Positions 8,903 through 17,904 of a stretch of 46,294 nucleotides of DNA are shown one piece after another. Below the pieces are notes generated by a model. That model was given only the letters and a program-made list of their open reading frames with translations. It was not told where the DNA came from and ran no database searches. The position numbers and the translations under genes are program-made. Numbering within the stretch: the first letter of the stretch is position 1; every line of letters begins with the position of its first letter. Where the stretch lies: contig ONOE01000020.1 in the NCBI GenBank assembly GCA_900319365.1, forward strand, positions 3,964-50,257. The letters run 5' to 3'. This DNA comes from an uncultured bacterium. GTDB lineage: Bacteria; Cyanobacteriota; Vampirovibrionia; Gastranaerophilales; Gastranaerophilaceae.

Positions 8903-8930
8903 TGTATAATGATGGTTTTTTGAAAGTCAA
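8903..8930 (-). promoter_or_regulatory. Promoter of the zinc-ribbon gene, predicted leaderless
   Basis: Read on the minus strand, TTGACT (8930-8925), a 16-nt spacer and TATACA (8908-8903) are followed after 6 nt by the ATG at 8896. No purine-rich SD is present. Confidence 0.65.
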
Positions 8931-8980
8931 AAATTTTATTTTATGTCGGGAGGAACAATTTTCGGTTTCGTTGTCAGGAT

Positions 8981-9220
8981 AGTACCCCAAGTGTGTTTCC
9001 GTTCTCAATTTTTTTGTCGGCATGGCACCCCAAGGGCATTTCCATTCTCTAAGGTTCACAATGTTCACCAAGAGAATGTGGGCACAATGCCGACCTACTG
9101 TTTTTCATTGGTGCGGAGAGCAAGCGTACCCTGCTTTTATTGTCATCTTGAGTGATAGCGAAAGATCACCTTATGCGCAATATAACAAGGCGATTCTTCG
9201 GGCGTTGCCCTCAAAATGAC
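8981..9220. repeat. Cluster of three palindromic modules between dnaE and the zinc-ribbon gene
   Basis: This 240-bp non-coding block contains, in order, a partial and a full copy of a 79-bp palindromic module, a second module and a third module. The full module-1 copy is at 9016-9094, with ends GTCGGCAT and ATGCCGAC and interior CCAAGGGCATTTCCATTCTC. The second module, at 9110-9134, runs from GGTGCGGAG through GCAAGC to TACCCTGC. The third, at 9142-9220, is a long inverted repeat from GTCATCTTGAG to CTCAAAATGAC with AACAAGGCGATTCTTCGGGC inside. All three modules recur at 29322-29475. Reading frames across this block are repeat-derived and not credible genes. Confidence 0.8.
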
Positions 9221-9226
9221 GTTCCT

Positions 9227-12200
9227 TTACCACTTTTTATCCATTGATTTAATGGATACCGCAACCCTGTCGCCAAAGCCTTTATTCAGCGTATTTACAA
9301 GGTCATTTGAAGTGTTTACCCAAAACATCGATGAAGTCAAAATCTTTGATTCTCCCGTTAAATCAGGCAATTTGAGCATAACGGGATCCGAACCTTTGAA
9401 TTTGCAAAGCATTTGTTTCAAAAGTACGATTTCTTCATATTTAAATTCGTCTTTCAATTCGACCGTGAAAATATTTGTGTTATCTACGGGTTTTACGGTA
9501 TCAATCAAAATTATGGGCGGTTCGCTTTCACTTCTGCGGCTGACTTTGCCCGAAATTATTATTCTTTGTTCATTTTGGAGCAAGTCGCCGTATTCGTTAA
9601 TTTTTGAATTGAATGCAAGCGTATCAATTTTGCCCGTCAAATCTTCTATCGTAACAAATCTGATAAATTTTGTCGGGTCGGATTTTTGTGGAATTTGGCG
9701 CATAGCAGTTACCAACCCGCAGATTGTTACGGATTTGTCGTTTGGAATATTCGGGATTTGAGAAATTTTATGCGTTTCCAAAAAAGGCAGCTTATCTCGA
9801 ATTGTAGACAGCGGATGGCTTGTAACGTAAAATCCCAAAAATTCTTTTTCAAACATTTGAATTTGTCTTGCGTCGTATTCTTCATCAGAGCCGCCAAGAT
9901 GAAACTTGGCATTATCAACCGATGCGCTGTCGCCAAGCATATCAAATAAACTTGCCTGTCCCGATTCTTTTTCTTTAGCCTCTTTAGATGCCGTTGAAAC
10001 GATGTAGTCGAGATTTTCGATTAATTGTTTGCGGCTTTTTTCGATTTGAGAAAATGCGCCTGATTTAATCAATCCTTCAAGGGCTCTTTTGTTTGAGCAT
10101 TTTATGTCAACTCGTTTTATGTAATCATAAATTGATGTAAATTCGCCGTTTGCTTCTCTTTCTTTGATAATTTCGTCAACAACGCCTTCGCCGACCTGCT
10201 TGATTGATGCAAGTCCGAAACGAATGTTATGACCGTCGGGAGCGTATTCTGAAAATGATTTGTTAATATCGGGCGGAAGAACTTTAATCCCGTATTTTTG
10301 CGCTTCTTCAATGTAGGCTTGAGTTTTTTCCTGATTGCCCGCAACACTTGTCAATAATTCCGACAAATATTCAACAGGGAAATGACATTTTAAATAAGCC
10401 GTTTGGTATGCAACAAAAGCGTAAGCAGATGAATGCGCTCTGTTAAAGCAATATGATGCGAAATTCTGAATTTGTTCAAATAATTTCTTTGCATCTTCTG
10501 CTTTCATACCGTATTTTGCGGAACCCGCAATCAGTTTATCTTCCTGTGCTGCCATTGCAACAGGGTCTTTGTGCCCCATCATACGACGAACTTTATCAGC
10601 TTCACCGAGTGAGTAATCAGCCATAACCTGAAAGATTTGCATAATTTGTTCTTGGTAAACCATTGTGCCGTAAGTATCTTTCAATACGGGCTCTAACCTC
10701 GGGTGAGGATATGTGATTTTCTTTTTCCCATGCTTTCTGTCGACAAATTCATCAACCATGCCCGATCCTAATGGTCCGGGACGGAACAATGCAACCAAAG
10801 CGCCCAAATCTTCAAACACATCGGGCTGCAACTTTTTAACCAGATTTGTCATTCCTTGAGATTCCAACTGAAACACACCGACCGTTTCGCCTCTTTGAAG
10901 CATTTCGTAAGTCGGTTTATCATCAAGCGGAATATGGTTTATATCAACATCAATATTCTGGCATTTTTTGATAAGTTTAACGGTTTTGGAAATCATTGTA
11001 AGGTTACGAAGTCCCAAAAAGTCCATTTTAAGTAACTTCATCTTTTCAAGGATTTCTCTATGGTATTGAGTTATAACAATTCCGTCTTTCCCGTGTTGAA
11101 CGGGAACGATTTCATCTAAAGGTTTGTATGAAATGATGACCCCTGCAGCGTGCATGCCCGTGCCGTTTTTCAAACCCTCAACATGCAATGCCGTATCGAC
11201 AAGCCGCTTTACTTCAAGGTCGGTATCGTAAAGTTTTTTTAGTTCCATTCCGTCTTGCAGAGCATCGGAAATTTTTGCCCCCGGATCTTCCGATATCATA
11301 TCGGACAATTCTTTACTTCTTGCATAAGGAATATCAAATACCCTTGCAACGCTTTTCATTGCGTTTCTTGCGGCTAAAGTATTGAATGTAATAATCTGGC
11401 AGACTTTATCTGCTCCGTATTTGTTAACAACATAATCAATAACTTCGCCCCTTCTTTCAATACAGAAGTCCGTATCAATATCAGGCATTGAAAATCTTTC
11501 GGGGTTCAAAAATCTTTCAAACAATAAGTGATGCCTGATAGGGTCTAAGTCCGTAATATCAAGACAGTATGCAACAAGTGAACCTGCCGCAGAACCTCTC
11601 CCCGGACCTACGGGAATATCATGAGTTTTGGCAAAATGAATGAAATCCCACGTAATTAAGAAATATGCGCTAAATCCCATTTTTTCGATTACGCCGAGTT
11701 CGTATTTCGCTCTGTCCCTTAACTCTTGCGTAATATTTTCTTCGCCGTATTTTTTCTTCATTCCTTTTGTAACGAGGGCTTCTAAATAAGTATCTGTCGT
11801 GTATCCGTCAGGAACGGGGAAATCAGGCAAAGGCGCTTTCCATTCAACCGTAATTGAACATTTTTTGCAAACTTCAACGGTATTCTTTATACATTCGTTA
11901 AAAGTGTCGCCGTCCATCCAACGGAAAGCATCTCTTAATTCATCAACCGTTTTGACGTAAAATTCGTTATTAGGGAAATGAAAACGATTTGTATCAGATT
12001 TTGAAGATTTTGTCTGCATACAAAGCAAGGTGTCATGCCAATCTGCATCTTCTTTTTTGAGGTAATGAGAATCGTTTGTGATAATCATTTTTATGCCTAA
12101 CTCTTTGGCAATTTTTATCAAGTCGGGGTTGGTGCGTTTTTGTTCGTCAAGCCCGTGGTCTTGAAGTTCAATATAATAATCGTCGCCGAACAAATCTTTG

Positions 12201-12742
12201 TATTTCTTAGCAACGGCTTTTGCTTTTTCATAATCGGTTCTTAGCAGATTTTGTATAACTTCGCCCGCAATACAAGCGCTGCAGCAAATTAAACCTTCAT
12301 GATACTGCTCAATCAAATCCCAATTTATACGGGGCTTCATGTAAAACCCTTTGATATGTCCGATAGATGACAATTTGACGAGGTTTTTGTAACCCGTATT
12401 ATTTTTTGCAAGCAAAATCAAGTGATAACGAGGGTTGTGCGCCGCATTACGTTCTGTAATATCACCGTCGTGAACGTAAAATTCTTCCCCGATAATCGGG
12501 TTAAATAATTTCGGTTGATAGGTCGGGTCTTGTTCTGCTTTTGCTTTTTCGGCAGCGTTAATTTTATCCGCTTCAATGTATAAGTCCATAGCACCGTACA
12601 TAACGCCATGGTCTGTTACTGCAACGCCCGGCATGTTATGTTCGACACAAAACTTGCACAAATCCCCTATTCTGATTGCCCCATCTAACAATGAATATTC
12701 CGTGTGCAGATGGAGCGGTACATATTGTATTTCATCTGCCAT
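9227..12742 (-). CDS. dnaE: DNA polymerase III alpha subunit (DnaE1 type)
   Basis: This is the replicative polymerase catalytic subunit, 1171 aa, the normal DnaE1 length. An N-terminal PHP domain (about 1-270) keeps a full-looking metal set: HLH at 11-13, Asp20, TDH at 43-45, GEE at 85-87 and NDSH at 223-226. This suggests possible PHP exonuclease activity, unlike the degraded E. coli domain. The C-family polymerase core has GPGRGSAAGS (379-388) and PDIDTDF (420-426) with the catalytic aspartates, then KMDFLGLRNL. A helix-hairpin-helix region and a C-terminal OB fold (VTICGLVTAMRQI onward) follow. No intein or split is present, unlike the dnaE genes of many photosynthetic cyanobacteria. The stop lies only 7 bases beyond the palindromic block ending at 9220. 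There is no SD. Confidence 0.97.
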   Translation of the reverse strand: MADEIQYVPLHLHTEYSLLDGAIRIGDLCKFCVEHNMPGVAVTDHGVMYGAMDLYIEADKINAAEKAKAEQDPTYQPKLFNPIIGEEFYVHDGDITERNAAHNPRYHLILLAKNNTGYKNLVKLSSIGHIKGFYMKPRINWDLIEQYHEGLICCSACIAGEVIQNLLRTDYEKAKAVAKKYKDLFGDDYYIELQDHGLDEQKRTNPDLIKIAKELGIKMIITNDSHYLKKEDADWHDTLLCMQTKSSKSDTNRFHFPNNEFYVKTVDELRDAFRWMDGDTFNECIKNTVEVCKKCSITVEWKAPLPDFPVPDGYTTDTYLEALVTKGMKKKYGEENITQELRDRAKYELGVIEKMGFSAYFLITWDFIHFAKTHDIPVGPGRGSAAGSLVAYCLDITDLDPIRHHLLFERFLNPERFSMPDIDTDFCIERRGEVIDYVVNKYGADKVCQIITFNTLAARNAMKSVARVFDIPYARSKELSDMISEDPGAKISDALQDGMELKKLYDTDLEVKRLVDTALHVEGLKNGTGMHAAGVIISYKPLDEIVPVQHGKDGIVITQYHREILEKMKLLKMDFLGLRNLTMISKTVKLIKKCQNIDVDINHIPLDDKPTYEMLQRGETVGVFQLESQGMTNLVKKLQPDVFEDLGALVALFRPGPLGSGMVDEFVDRKHGKKKITYPHPRLEPVLKDTYGTMVYQEQIMQIFQVMADYSLGEADKVRRMMGHKDPVAMAAQEDKLIAGSAKYGMKAEDAKKLFEQIQNFASYCFNRAHSSAYAFVAYQTAYLKCHFPVEYLSELLTSVAGNQEKTQAYIEEAQKYGIKVLPPDINKSFSEYAPDGHNIRFGLASIKQVGEGVVDEIIKEREANGEFTSIYDYIKRVDIKCSNKRALEGLIKSGAFSQIEKSRKQLIENLDYIVSTASKEAKEKESGQASLFDMLGDSASVDNAKFHLGGSDEEYDARQIQMFEKEFLGFYVTSHPLSTIRDKLPFLETHKISQIPNIPNDKSVTICGLVTAMRQIPQKSDPTKFIRFVTIEDLTGKIDTLAFNSKINEYGDLLQNEQRIIISGKVSRRSESEPPIILIDTVKPVDNTNIFTVELKDEFKYEEIVLLKQMLCKFKGSDPVMLKLPDLTGESKILTSSMFWVNTSNDLVNTLNKGFGDRVAVSIKSMDKKW

Positions 12743-12748
12743 AATAAA

Positions 12749-12757
12749 ATTTTAGCA
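12749..12757 (-). promoter_or_regulatory. Extended -10 of dnaE, predicted leaderless
   Basis: On the minus strand TGC-TAAAAT (an extended -10) ends 6 nt before the dnaE ATG. The stretch between is AATAAA-type with no SD. A clear -35 is not seen, which is tolerable for an extended -10 promoter. Confidence 0.5.
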
Positions 12758-12834
12758 AAAACGAATACCAAAAAGACAAATTATTAATTTGTTTTAAGTT
12801 GGATTTTTTGTTTCGCATTTTCGTCATTATGACG

Positions 12835-12895
12835 CCTTTGTTCCTCCCCGACATGAGGAGGTTAGGAGGGGTTTTTCCCCGTAAGGGTTTTGTTG
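12835..12895. repeat. G/C-rich palindromic patch between ctpA and dnaE
   Basis: The ctpA-dnaE gap holds CCTCCCCGACATGAGGAGG and, next to it, GGAGGGGTTTTTCCCCG, two overlapping short inverted repeats that are conspicuously GC-rich for this genome. It lies upstream of ctpA on its strand, between the dnaE start and the ctpA stop, so it could fold in a dnaE leader-side antisense or ctpA 3' transcript. It is not obviously related to the other repeat modules. Confidence 0.4.
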
Positions 12896-12927
12896 TTGGA
12901 CAAGTGCTCTCAAGTTCTTGAAAAATT

Positions 12928-14154
12928 TTACTTGTTTGAAACTACGTATGTTCCTGCTTCCAATTCGTGCGCAATTTCAATGGCTTTTTTCAATTGAACG
13001 TCATCTTTATTTTTAACTTCTTCGTCGGTTAATTCAACCTTAACATCAGGCGTGATACCTTTTTTGTGAATATCTGTTCCGTTCGGGGTCAAATATTTCT
13101 GAATGGTAATATTTATGCCTGCATTATTCGGAAGTTTATTGATTTCTTGAACCAGACCTTTTCCAAAAGATTGTGTGCCGACCAAAACGGCTCTTTTGTT
13201 GTCTTTCATTGCGCCCGAGAAGATTTCGCTTGCAGATGCAGAACCTTTATTTAAAAGAATTACAAGAGGTTTTGTCGTCAAAATAGCGTTTGATGCTTTT
13301 TGAGTTTCTTTGTAATTATCTCTGTCAACCGTGCTTACGATATCTCCACCGTTTAAGAACATATCGGAAATATAGATTGCGTTGCTTAACAATCCGCCCG
13401 GATTAGAACGCAAATCTAAGATAAACGATTTTTTATCGGGATTGTTGATAATAATATCTCTGACTTCTTTTGCGGCATTACGGCTTATAAAAGAACTTAA
13501 TCTGATATAGCAGATGTCATCGGGAATTTTTACATCTGTCGGAACTTTTTGGGTTACTGATTTAATTTCAATTTCTGCTCTTGTTATTGTATAAGATTTA
13601 GGTTCGGCAACCCCTTTTCTTTTGATAAGCAGGGTTACTTGAGTGCCTTCTTCGCCTCTGATTTGGTCGGCAGCTTTATCAACGGTTATACCTTTTGTGC
13701 TTTTACCGTTAATTGCAAGGATTTCATCATCGGCAAGCAAGCCTGCTTTTTCTGCGGGGGTATCTTCAATCGGGGCAATAACCATAAGTTTGCCGTCTTT
13801 CATTCCGATTTGAATCCCGATACCTTTTAGCGAACCTTTTATTGAACTGGTTTCTTCCTGAAATTCTTTCGGATTTAAAAATTTTGTATACGGATCATTT
13901 AAACTTGCAATCATTGTATCTATTGCAATGTAAGCATCTTCATCGGTTTGAATGTATTTATCATATTTGTGGCGCCATTTGTTCCAATCCTGTTCGTTGT
14001 TTGTTTGGTCAACATATTTTGAATTGATAAGCCTCCAAACGTTATCATACATTTCAACCGGAGTAGCGGCCTGAACGTTTGAACTTATTGTCCAACCGAA
14101 AACAAGCGCAAATACACCAAGTGATATTAAGCTCTTTTTAATTGAATTTTTCAT
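12928..14154 (-). CDS. ctpA: C-terminal processing peptidase (S41 family, PDZ)
   Basis: This is a secreted or periplasmic serine protease that trims C-termini of envelope proteins. The 408-aa protein has a signal peptide (about 1-29, ending SNVQAA), an N-terminal helical region, a PDZ domain (about 105-190, GIGIQIGMKDGK) and the S41 core. The core contains LDLRSNPGGLL, GSASASEIF (nucleophile probably Ser307) and SFGKGLVQ (general base Lys332). The first ATG is supported by GGAGG 10 nt upstream. In cyanobacteria the family processes photosystem D1 protein, but no photosynthesis gene occurs here, so a general envelope role is more likely. Confidence 0.93.
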   Translation of the reverse strand: MKNSIKKSLISLGVFALVFGWTISSNVQAATPVEMYDNVWRLINSKYVDQTNNEQDWNKWRHKYDKYIQTDEDAYIAIDTMIASLNDPYTKFLNPKEFQEETSSIKGSLKGIGIQIGMKDGKLMVIAPIEDTPAEKAGLLADDEILAINGKSTKGITVDKAADQIRGEEGTQVTLLIKRKGVAEPKSYTITRAEIEIKSVTQKVPTDVKIPDDICYIRLSSFISRNAAKEVRDIIINNPDKKSFILDLRSNPGGLLSNAIYISDMFLNGGDIVSTVDRDNYKETQKASNAILTTKPLVILLNKGSASASEIFSGAMKDNKRAVLVGTQSFGKGLVQEINKLPNNAGINITIQKYLTPNGTDIHKKGITPDVKVELTDEEVKNKDDVQLKKAIEIAHELEAGTYVVSNK

Positions 14155-14327
14155 CTTTATAAACCTCCAATAATTCCACCTTTTTTTTTAAGGACGAAAT
14201 TATTTAATAAAAGTTCCGCTTCCATGATACATATTAGCATAAAATCAGACAATTGCGCAATATGAGAGAAAGATATTGTGTTAATTATTCCCCGCAGGGA
14301 TAAGGGAAAATAACGTCGTATAATTCC

Positions 14328-15902
14328 TTATCTGCTTTTGCTTTTTTTGAATAACAACAACAGCGGGATAAGCATAAAGCAAAGCAATCCGAATATTCTG
14401 AACGAATCCATATACGCCCAAAGAGTTGACTGTTGAACAAGTGAATTATACTGCGTATACTGCGACATGTGAGTTGCCATATCGGGGCTTGTGTATTGCA
14501 TTAGGACCGATGCGGTCGACTGAACTCTTGTAACAAATGCATTATTCAAATCGCTGAGCTTGCCGACCATCATATATTGGTGCACCTGTGAAAATCTGGT
14601 TAAAAAGGTGGCTACTAAAGATGTTCCTATTGAACCTCCGATGTTTGTAAACATGTTCTGCAAACCTGATGCGTTTGTCATCTGTTGGTTTGTCAGGGTT
14701 TCCATTGACAGGTTAATGATAGGTATCATTGAAAGGCCTATGCCCATGCCCATGACAAAGTTTGGCATCATAATTTTAATACTTGAAATTTGCAGGTTCA
14801 TAAACCCTAATGACAATGCGCCCGCCCCGAGTAATAACAACCCGCAGGCGACCATCTTTCGCTTGTCTACTCTATCTGCAATGAATGCACAAATTATAAG
14901 GGAAGTTAAACCTCCGAATCCTCTGGGCATCATTGACAAGCCGCTTAAATATGCGGTATATCCCATCATACTTTGCAAAAATTGCGGCAAAATCGCAACC
15001 GATGCGTAAAGTACCCCCTGCATTACGGTTCTGATAAACGTTCCCGTCAAGAAAGCTTTATTTGTAAGTACGCTCAAATCGCAGAGCTTGTTCGGTCTTT
15101 TAATAATTTGAGTTATGAAGAACAAAATTCCGTTTATGCAAGAGATTGTAAAAATCCATCTTACCCATGTCGAACCGAACCAGTCTTTGTTGTTGCCTTT
15201 ATCAAAGAAAATCTGTAAGAATAACAGCCACATAGAAAGGTAGAAAAATCCCCACCAGTCCATTTTAACGCCTTTTTTACGTCTTGCATAAGGCGGATTA
15301 AACAAGTATTTGTGCGACAAAATAGCCGCAACGCACCCGATAGGTACGTTGATGAAATAAATCCAAGGCCATGTCCAGTTATCCGTAATCCAACCGCCTA
15401 ATACAGGCCCTAAAACGGGTGCGATAATTGTTCCCATACCAAAGATAGCCATTGCCATGCCACGTTTTTCTTTAGGAAAACTTTCAAGCATGATTGCCTG
15501 AGATAACGGAACGATTCCGCCTCCGCCCGCACCCTGTATGATACGGAAAATAACCATTGAAACTAAACTTTTTGCTGTCCCGCAAAGGAATGATGCAACG
15601 GTGAATAACAAAATACTTATTGTAAAGAAATTTTTTCTTCCGAAGAACTTTGAAAAGAAGTCGACTGACGGAATTACAATACCTGAAGCAATCAGGTAGA
15701 ATGTCAAAATCCACATACTTTCATCACGAGTTGCGCCGAAACTTCCTGCCATGTGCGGTAAGGCAACGTTTGCAATAGTTCCGTCAAGGGCAAACATGAT
15801 AACCGCAATCAATACGGGCGTAACCGAAAGCCACGGATTTTTGGGTAAATATTTACTTTCGTCATCTTCTTCAAACGCTGCTACTTGTACTTCTTCTGCC
15901 AT
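14328..15902 (-). CDS. emrB: EmrB/QacA-type MFS multidrug transporter (14 TM, DHA2)
   Basis: This is an inner-membrane drug:proton antiporter of 524 aa, with hydrophobic segments consistent with 14 helices, the DHA2 layout. Visible family marks are the ALDGTIANVALPHMA start, DESMWILTFYLIASGIVIP, the FFGRKNF loop and the antiporter motif C region GPVLGGWIT. It should work with the EmrA-like fusion protein encoded just upstream and the TolC-like protein at 17905 to expel compounds across both membranes. A 155-bp palindromic element separates it from emrA. The substrate cannot be deduced. Confidence 0.93.
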   Translation of the reverse strand: MAEEVQVAAFEEDDESKYLPKNPWLSVTPVLIAVIMFALDGTIANVALPHMAGSFGATRDESMWILTFYLIASGIVIPSVDFFSKFFGRKNFFTISILLFTVASFLCGTAKSLVSMVIFRIIQGAGGGGIVPLSQAIMLESFPKEKRGMAMAIFGMGTIIAPVLGPVLGGWITDNWTWPWIYFINVPIGCVAAILSHKYLFNPPYARRKKGVKMDWWGFFYLSMWLLFLQIFFDKGNNKDWFGSTWVRWIFTISCINGILFFITQIIKRPNKLCDLSVLTNKAFLTGTFIRTVMQGVLYASVAILPQFLQSMMGYTAYLSGLSMMPRGFGGLTSLIICAFIADRVDKRKMVACGLLLLGAGALSLGFMNLQISSIKIMMPNFVMGMGIGLSMIPIINLSMETLTNQQMTNASGLQNMFTNIGGSIGTSLVATFLTRFSQVHQYMMVGKLSDLNNAFVTRVQSTASVLMQYTSPDMATHMSQYTQYNSLVQQSTLWAYMDSFRIFGLLCFMLIPLLLLFKKSKSR

Positions 15903-15925
15903 ATAACTTCCTTGTTTATTTTTTC

Positions 15926-16081
15926 GGTGCGGAGTGCAAGCGCACCCTACTGACTTGCGGAATAATTGAAAATGGAAAGTTGAAAATGGAAAATTATTAC
16001 GGTGCTATCGCACTATTTTATTAATCTAAAATGCCCGAGGGGCTGAAATAATTTTCAATTTTACATTTTTCGTTTTCAATT
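15926..16081. repeat. Composite palindromic element with GAAAATGG-type arms, inside the emrAB operon
   Basis: Module GGTGCGGAG...GCACCCTAC (15926-15950) is followed by a left arm of GAAAATGG-type sequence (15964-15997). Then comes a core with ACGGTGCTATCGCAC (15999-16013) and TGCCCGAGGGGCTGAA (16032-16047), and an inverted right arm (16048-16081). The right arm runs into the TAA stop of emrA. Core and architecture match the elements at 29481, 17604 and 30403, but the arms have an unrelated sequence. Confidence 0.8.
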
Positions 16082-17088
16082 TATTTTACTTTTACTTTCG
16101 GAACAACTGACATTCCGGGTACGATATTGTATTTGTTTCTGTCAATTTCTTCGGTAAATACGATTTTGACAGGGATTCTTTGTACGATTTTAACGAATGA
16201 TCCGACTGCATTTTCAGGCGGGAACAAACTTGATTGAGCACCCGATGCTCTTTGAATACTGTCTACTTTTCCTTTGAATACGTGGTTGGGGTAAGTATCG
16301 ATTTTCAAATCAACACTTTGTCCCGGGTGCATATTTTTTAATTGGTTTTCTTTAAAGTTTGCTACAACCCAAACTTCGTCAGGTACAAGTGTAAATAACG
16401 GAGAACCGACATTTACGTACATACCTTTTTCAACTCGTCTTGAAGAAACCGTACCTGATTGGGGTGCGTAAATTCTTGTGTAAGATAAGTCAAGTGCTGC
16501 TTTATCTTTTGAAGCTTTAGCGTTTGCCAAATTTGCATCTTGAACGGTTCTTCCCGATTTATCCGATAACAAAGCCTGTTGAGCCTGAGTTAAATCAGCT
16601 TGAGCCGCATCATATTTTACTTTTGCATCATCTAAGGTTTGTTTTGAAACAGCGCCCTGATCATACAAAGTCGTATATCTGTCTAAATCTTTTTTAGCAA
16701 GTGCTATATTTGATTGAGAAGCCGTCAAATTAGCTCTTGCATTAGCCTGATCGATTTTAATTTTTTGATAACTTGCATCAGCCTGCGCAAGTTTTACTTT
16801 ATAATCTGCATCATCAATGATTGCAACAATTTCACCTGCTTGTACACGTTGGTTATCTGTGATGAAAACCTGCTCGATTTGTCCTGAAACTCGGGGAGCA
16901 ACGTTAACGGAAACATTTTGAACATAAGCATCATCAGTTGATACATATTTCATTTCGTTCCACAAATATAAACCTGCACCCACAAGTAAAACTGCAATTA
17001 TCACAAATGCTATTTTTCTTTTTATTTTTTTAGATTTATGATTTTCCTCTGCAGGAGCTTGCTCGTCTTTTTTTTGTTCTTCTTCCAT
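16081..17088 (-). CDS. emrA: HlyD/EmrA-family membrane fusion protein
   Basis: This is the periplasmic adaptor of a tripartite MFS efflux pump, 335 aa. A cytoplasmic Lys/Glu-rich N-terminus is followed by one membrane helix (about 26-43). Then comes the biotinyl-lipoyl half motif (VSVNVAPRVSGQIEQVFITD), a long alpha-helical hairpin rich in Ala, Gln and Asp (about 110-200), the second lipoyl half (YTRIYAPQSGTVSSRRVEKG) and beta-barrel segments (VWVVANFKENQLKNM). It lies 15 nt after marR and upstream of emrB, on the same strand. Its stop codon coincides with the end of the repeat arm at 16048-16081. Confidence 0.93.
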   Translation of the reverse strand: MEEEQKKDEQAPAEENHKSKKIKRKIAFVIIAVLLVGAGLYLWNEMKYVSTDDAYVQNVSVNVAPRVSGQIEQVFITDNQRVQAGEIVAIIDDADYKVKLAQADASYQKIKIDQANARANLTASQSNIALAKKDLDRYTTLYDQGAVSKQTLDDAKVKYDAAQADLTQAQQALLSDKSGRTVQDANLANAKASKDKAALDLSYTRIYAPQSGTVSSRRVEKGMYVNVGSPLFTLVPDEVWVVANFKENQLKNMHPGQSVDLKIDTYPNHVFKGKVDSIQRASGAQSSLFPPENAVGSFVKIVQRIPVKIVFTEEIDRNKYNIVPGMSVVPKVKVK

Positions 17089-17103
17089 GTTTTTTAACCT
17101 CGT

Positions 17104-17565
17104 TTATATATTAATTTCTACTACTTTTTGTAAACTTTGTCTAAATTCAATTATAGCACGTCTTAATTCTTCAACTTTCATTTCAGAACATGCTTTTGGA
17201 ATTTTTTTACAATACTCTTTTATTATAACCGTTGTTTTCTTCAAACTTTTTTTTGCATCATCGGTTAATGCAATTTTTCTAATCAAACGATTATTTTTTG
17301 TATCGGCAACTCTTGTAATAAACCCTTTCTTTTCAAGCGAACTTAAAATTCTGCCCGTTGAGGGTCTGTCTTTTAAAATAAGTTTTGCTAAATCTCTCTG
17401 GCTCATTTCGCCGTTAGAATTGAGGGTATCAAGCGCAGCAAATTCATCGGGCGTAATTGATAATTTTAATTTTTCAAACAATTGATTGCCCAGATGCCTG
17501 CAATATTTTGCGGTCAATTCTAATTGGTAATATATAGAGTCAATATAATGTTTATCGTCGTTCAT
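17104..17565 (-). CDS. MarR-family transcriptional regulator
   Basis: This is a dimeric winged-helix repressor of 153 aa. The DNA-binding region is at about 50-110 (MSQRDLAKLILKDRPSTGRILSSLEKKGFI, then wing TRVADTKNNRLIRKIALT), with dimerisation helices at both ends. It is the first gene of the marR-emrA-emrB unit and diverges from the tolC-like gene, the standard arrangement for a local drug-responsive repressor. A possible operator is the imperfect palindrome GTTGCATTTACAAC at about 17828-17841, overlapping the -35 of the divergent gene. That the regulator controls both directions is inference. Confidence 0.9.
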   Translation of the reverse strand: MNDDKHYIDSIYYQLELTAKYCRHLGNQLFEKLKLSITPDEFAALDTLNSNGEMSQRDLAKLILKDRPSTGRILSSLEKKGFITRVADTKNNRLIRKIALTDDAKKSLKKTTVIIKEYCKKIPKACSEMKVEELRRAIIEFRQSLQKVVEINI

Positions 17566-17603
17566 GGTGTTATTTTTTTTGCTTTTTTTAAAGCTCTGTT
17601 TCT

Positions 17604-17773
17604 GATACTAAGATACTGGGGCACTAAGGCACTAAGTCCGTTTCAGTACCGTCGCACAATTTAGTAATCCTGATATTAGAATTAAATAATAATTTTAATG
17701 TCCTATTTCTGTTTTTTATTTGCCCGCAGGGCTGATAACTCTTAGTATCTTAGTGCCCTAGTGCCTTAGTATC
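17604..17773. repeat. Composite palindromic element with ACTAAG-type arms, between marR and tolC
   Basis: The left arm 17604-17636 is built of 8-9 bp units (GATACTAAG, GCACTAAG and variants). The right arm 17741-17773 is its inverse complement with a few changes. Between them the core has CAGTACCGTCGCAC (17644-17657), an AT-rich centre and TGCCCGCAGGGCTGA (17721-17735). The core corresponds to that of the elements at 15926, 29481 and 30403. The arms share their unit with the 30403 copy only. Confidence 0.8.
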
Positions 17774-17833
17774 TTTTGTCATAATGTGCAGATATATTTT
17801 GTATCACATCTGTTACAAAATTAATGTGTTGCA

Positions 17834-17862
17834 TTTACAACAGTTATATGCTATCATATTGT
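17834..17862 (+). promoter_or_regulatory. Promoter of the tolC-like gene
   Basis: TTTACA (17834-17839), a 17-nt spacer and TATTGT (17857-17862) precede the GTG start by 42 nt, leaving room for the SD GAAGGA. The imperfect palindrome GTTGCATTTACAAC overlaps the -35, a plausible MarR site. Confidence 0.5.
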
Positions 17863-17904
17863 CATATAAAAAGCAAGTAATTAATTTTAAAGAAGGAAAA
17901 CATA

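Noticed and set aside
8943..9219. Small reading frames with apparent coding capacity in the dnaE-zinc-ribbon gap and at 29270-29479
   Set aside because: They are translations of the palindromic modules, have no SD or promoter, and the same peptide-like strings recur wherever the repeats occur.
9227..12742. Intein in DnaE
   Set aside because: The polymerase motifs run on without a break and the total length is normal, so no intein is present.
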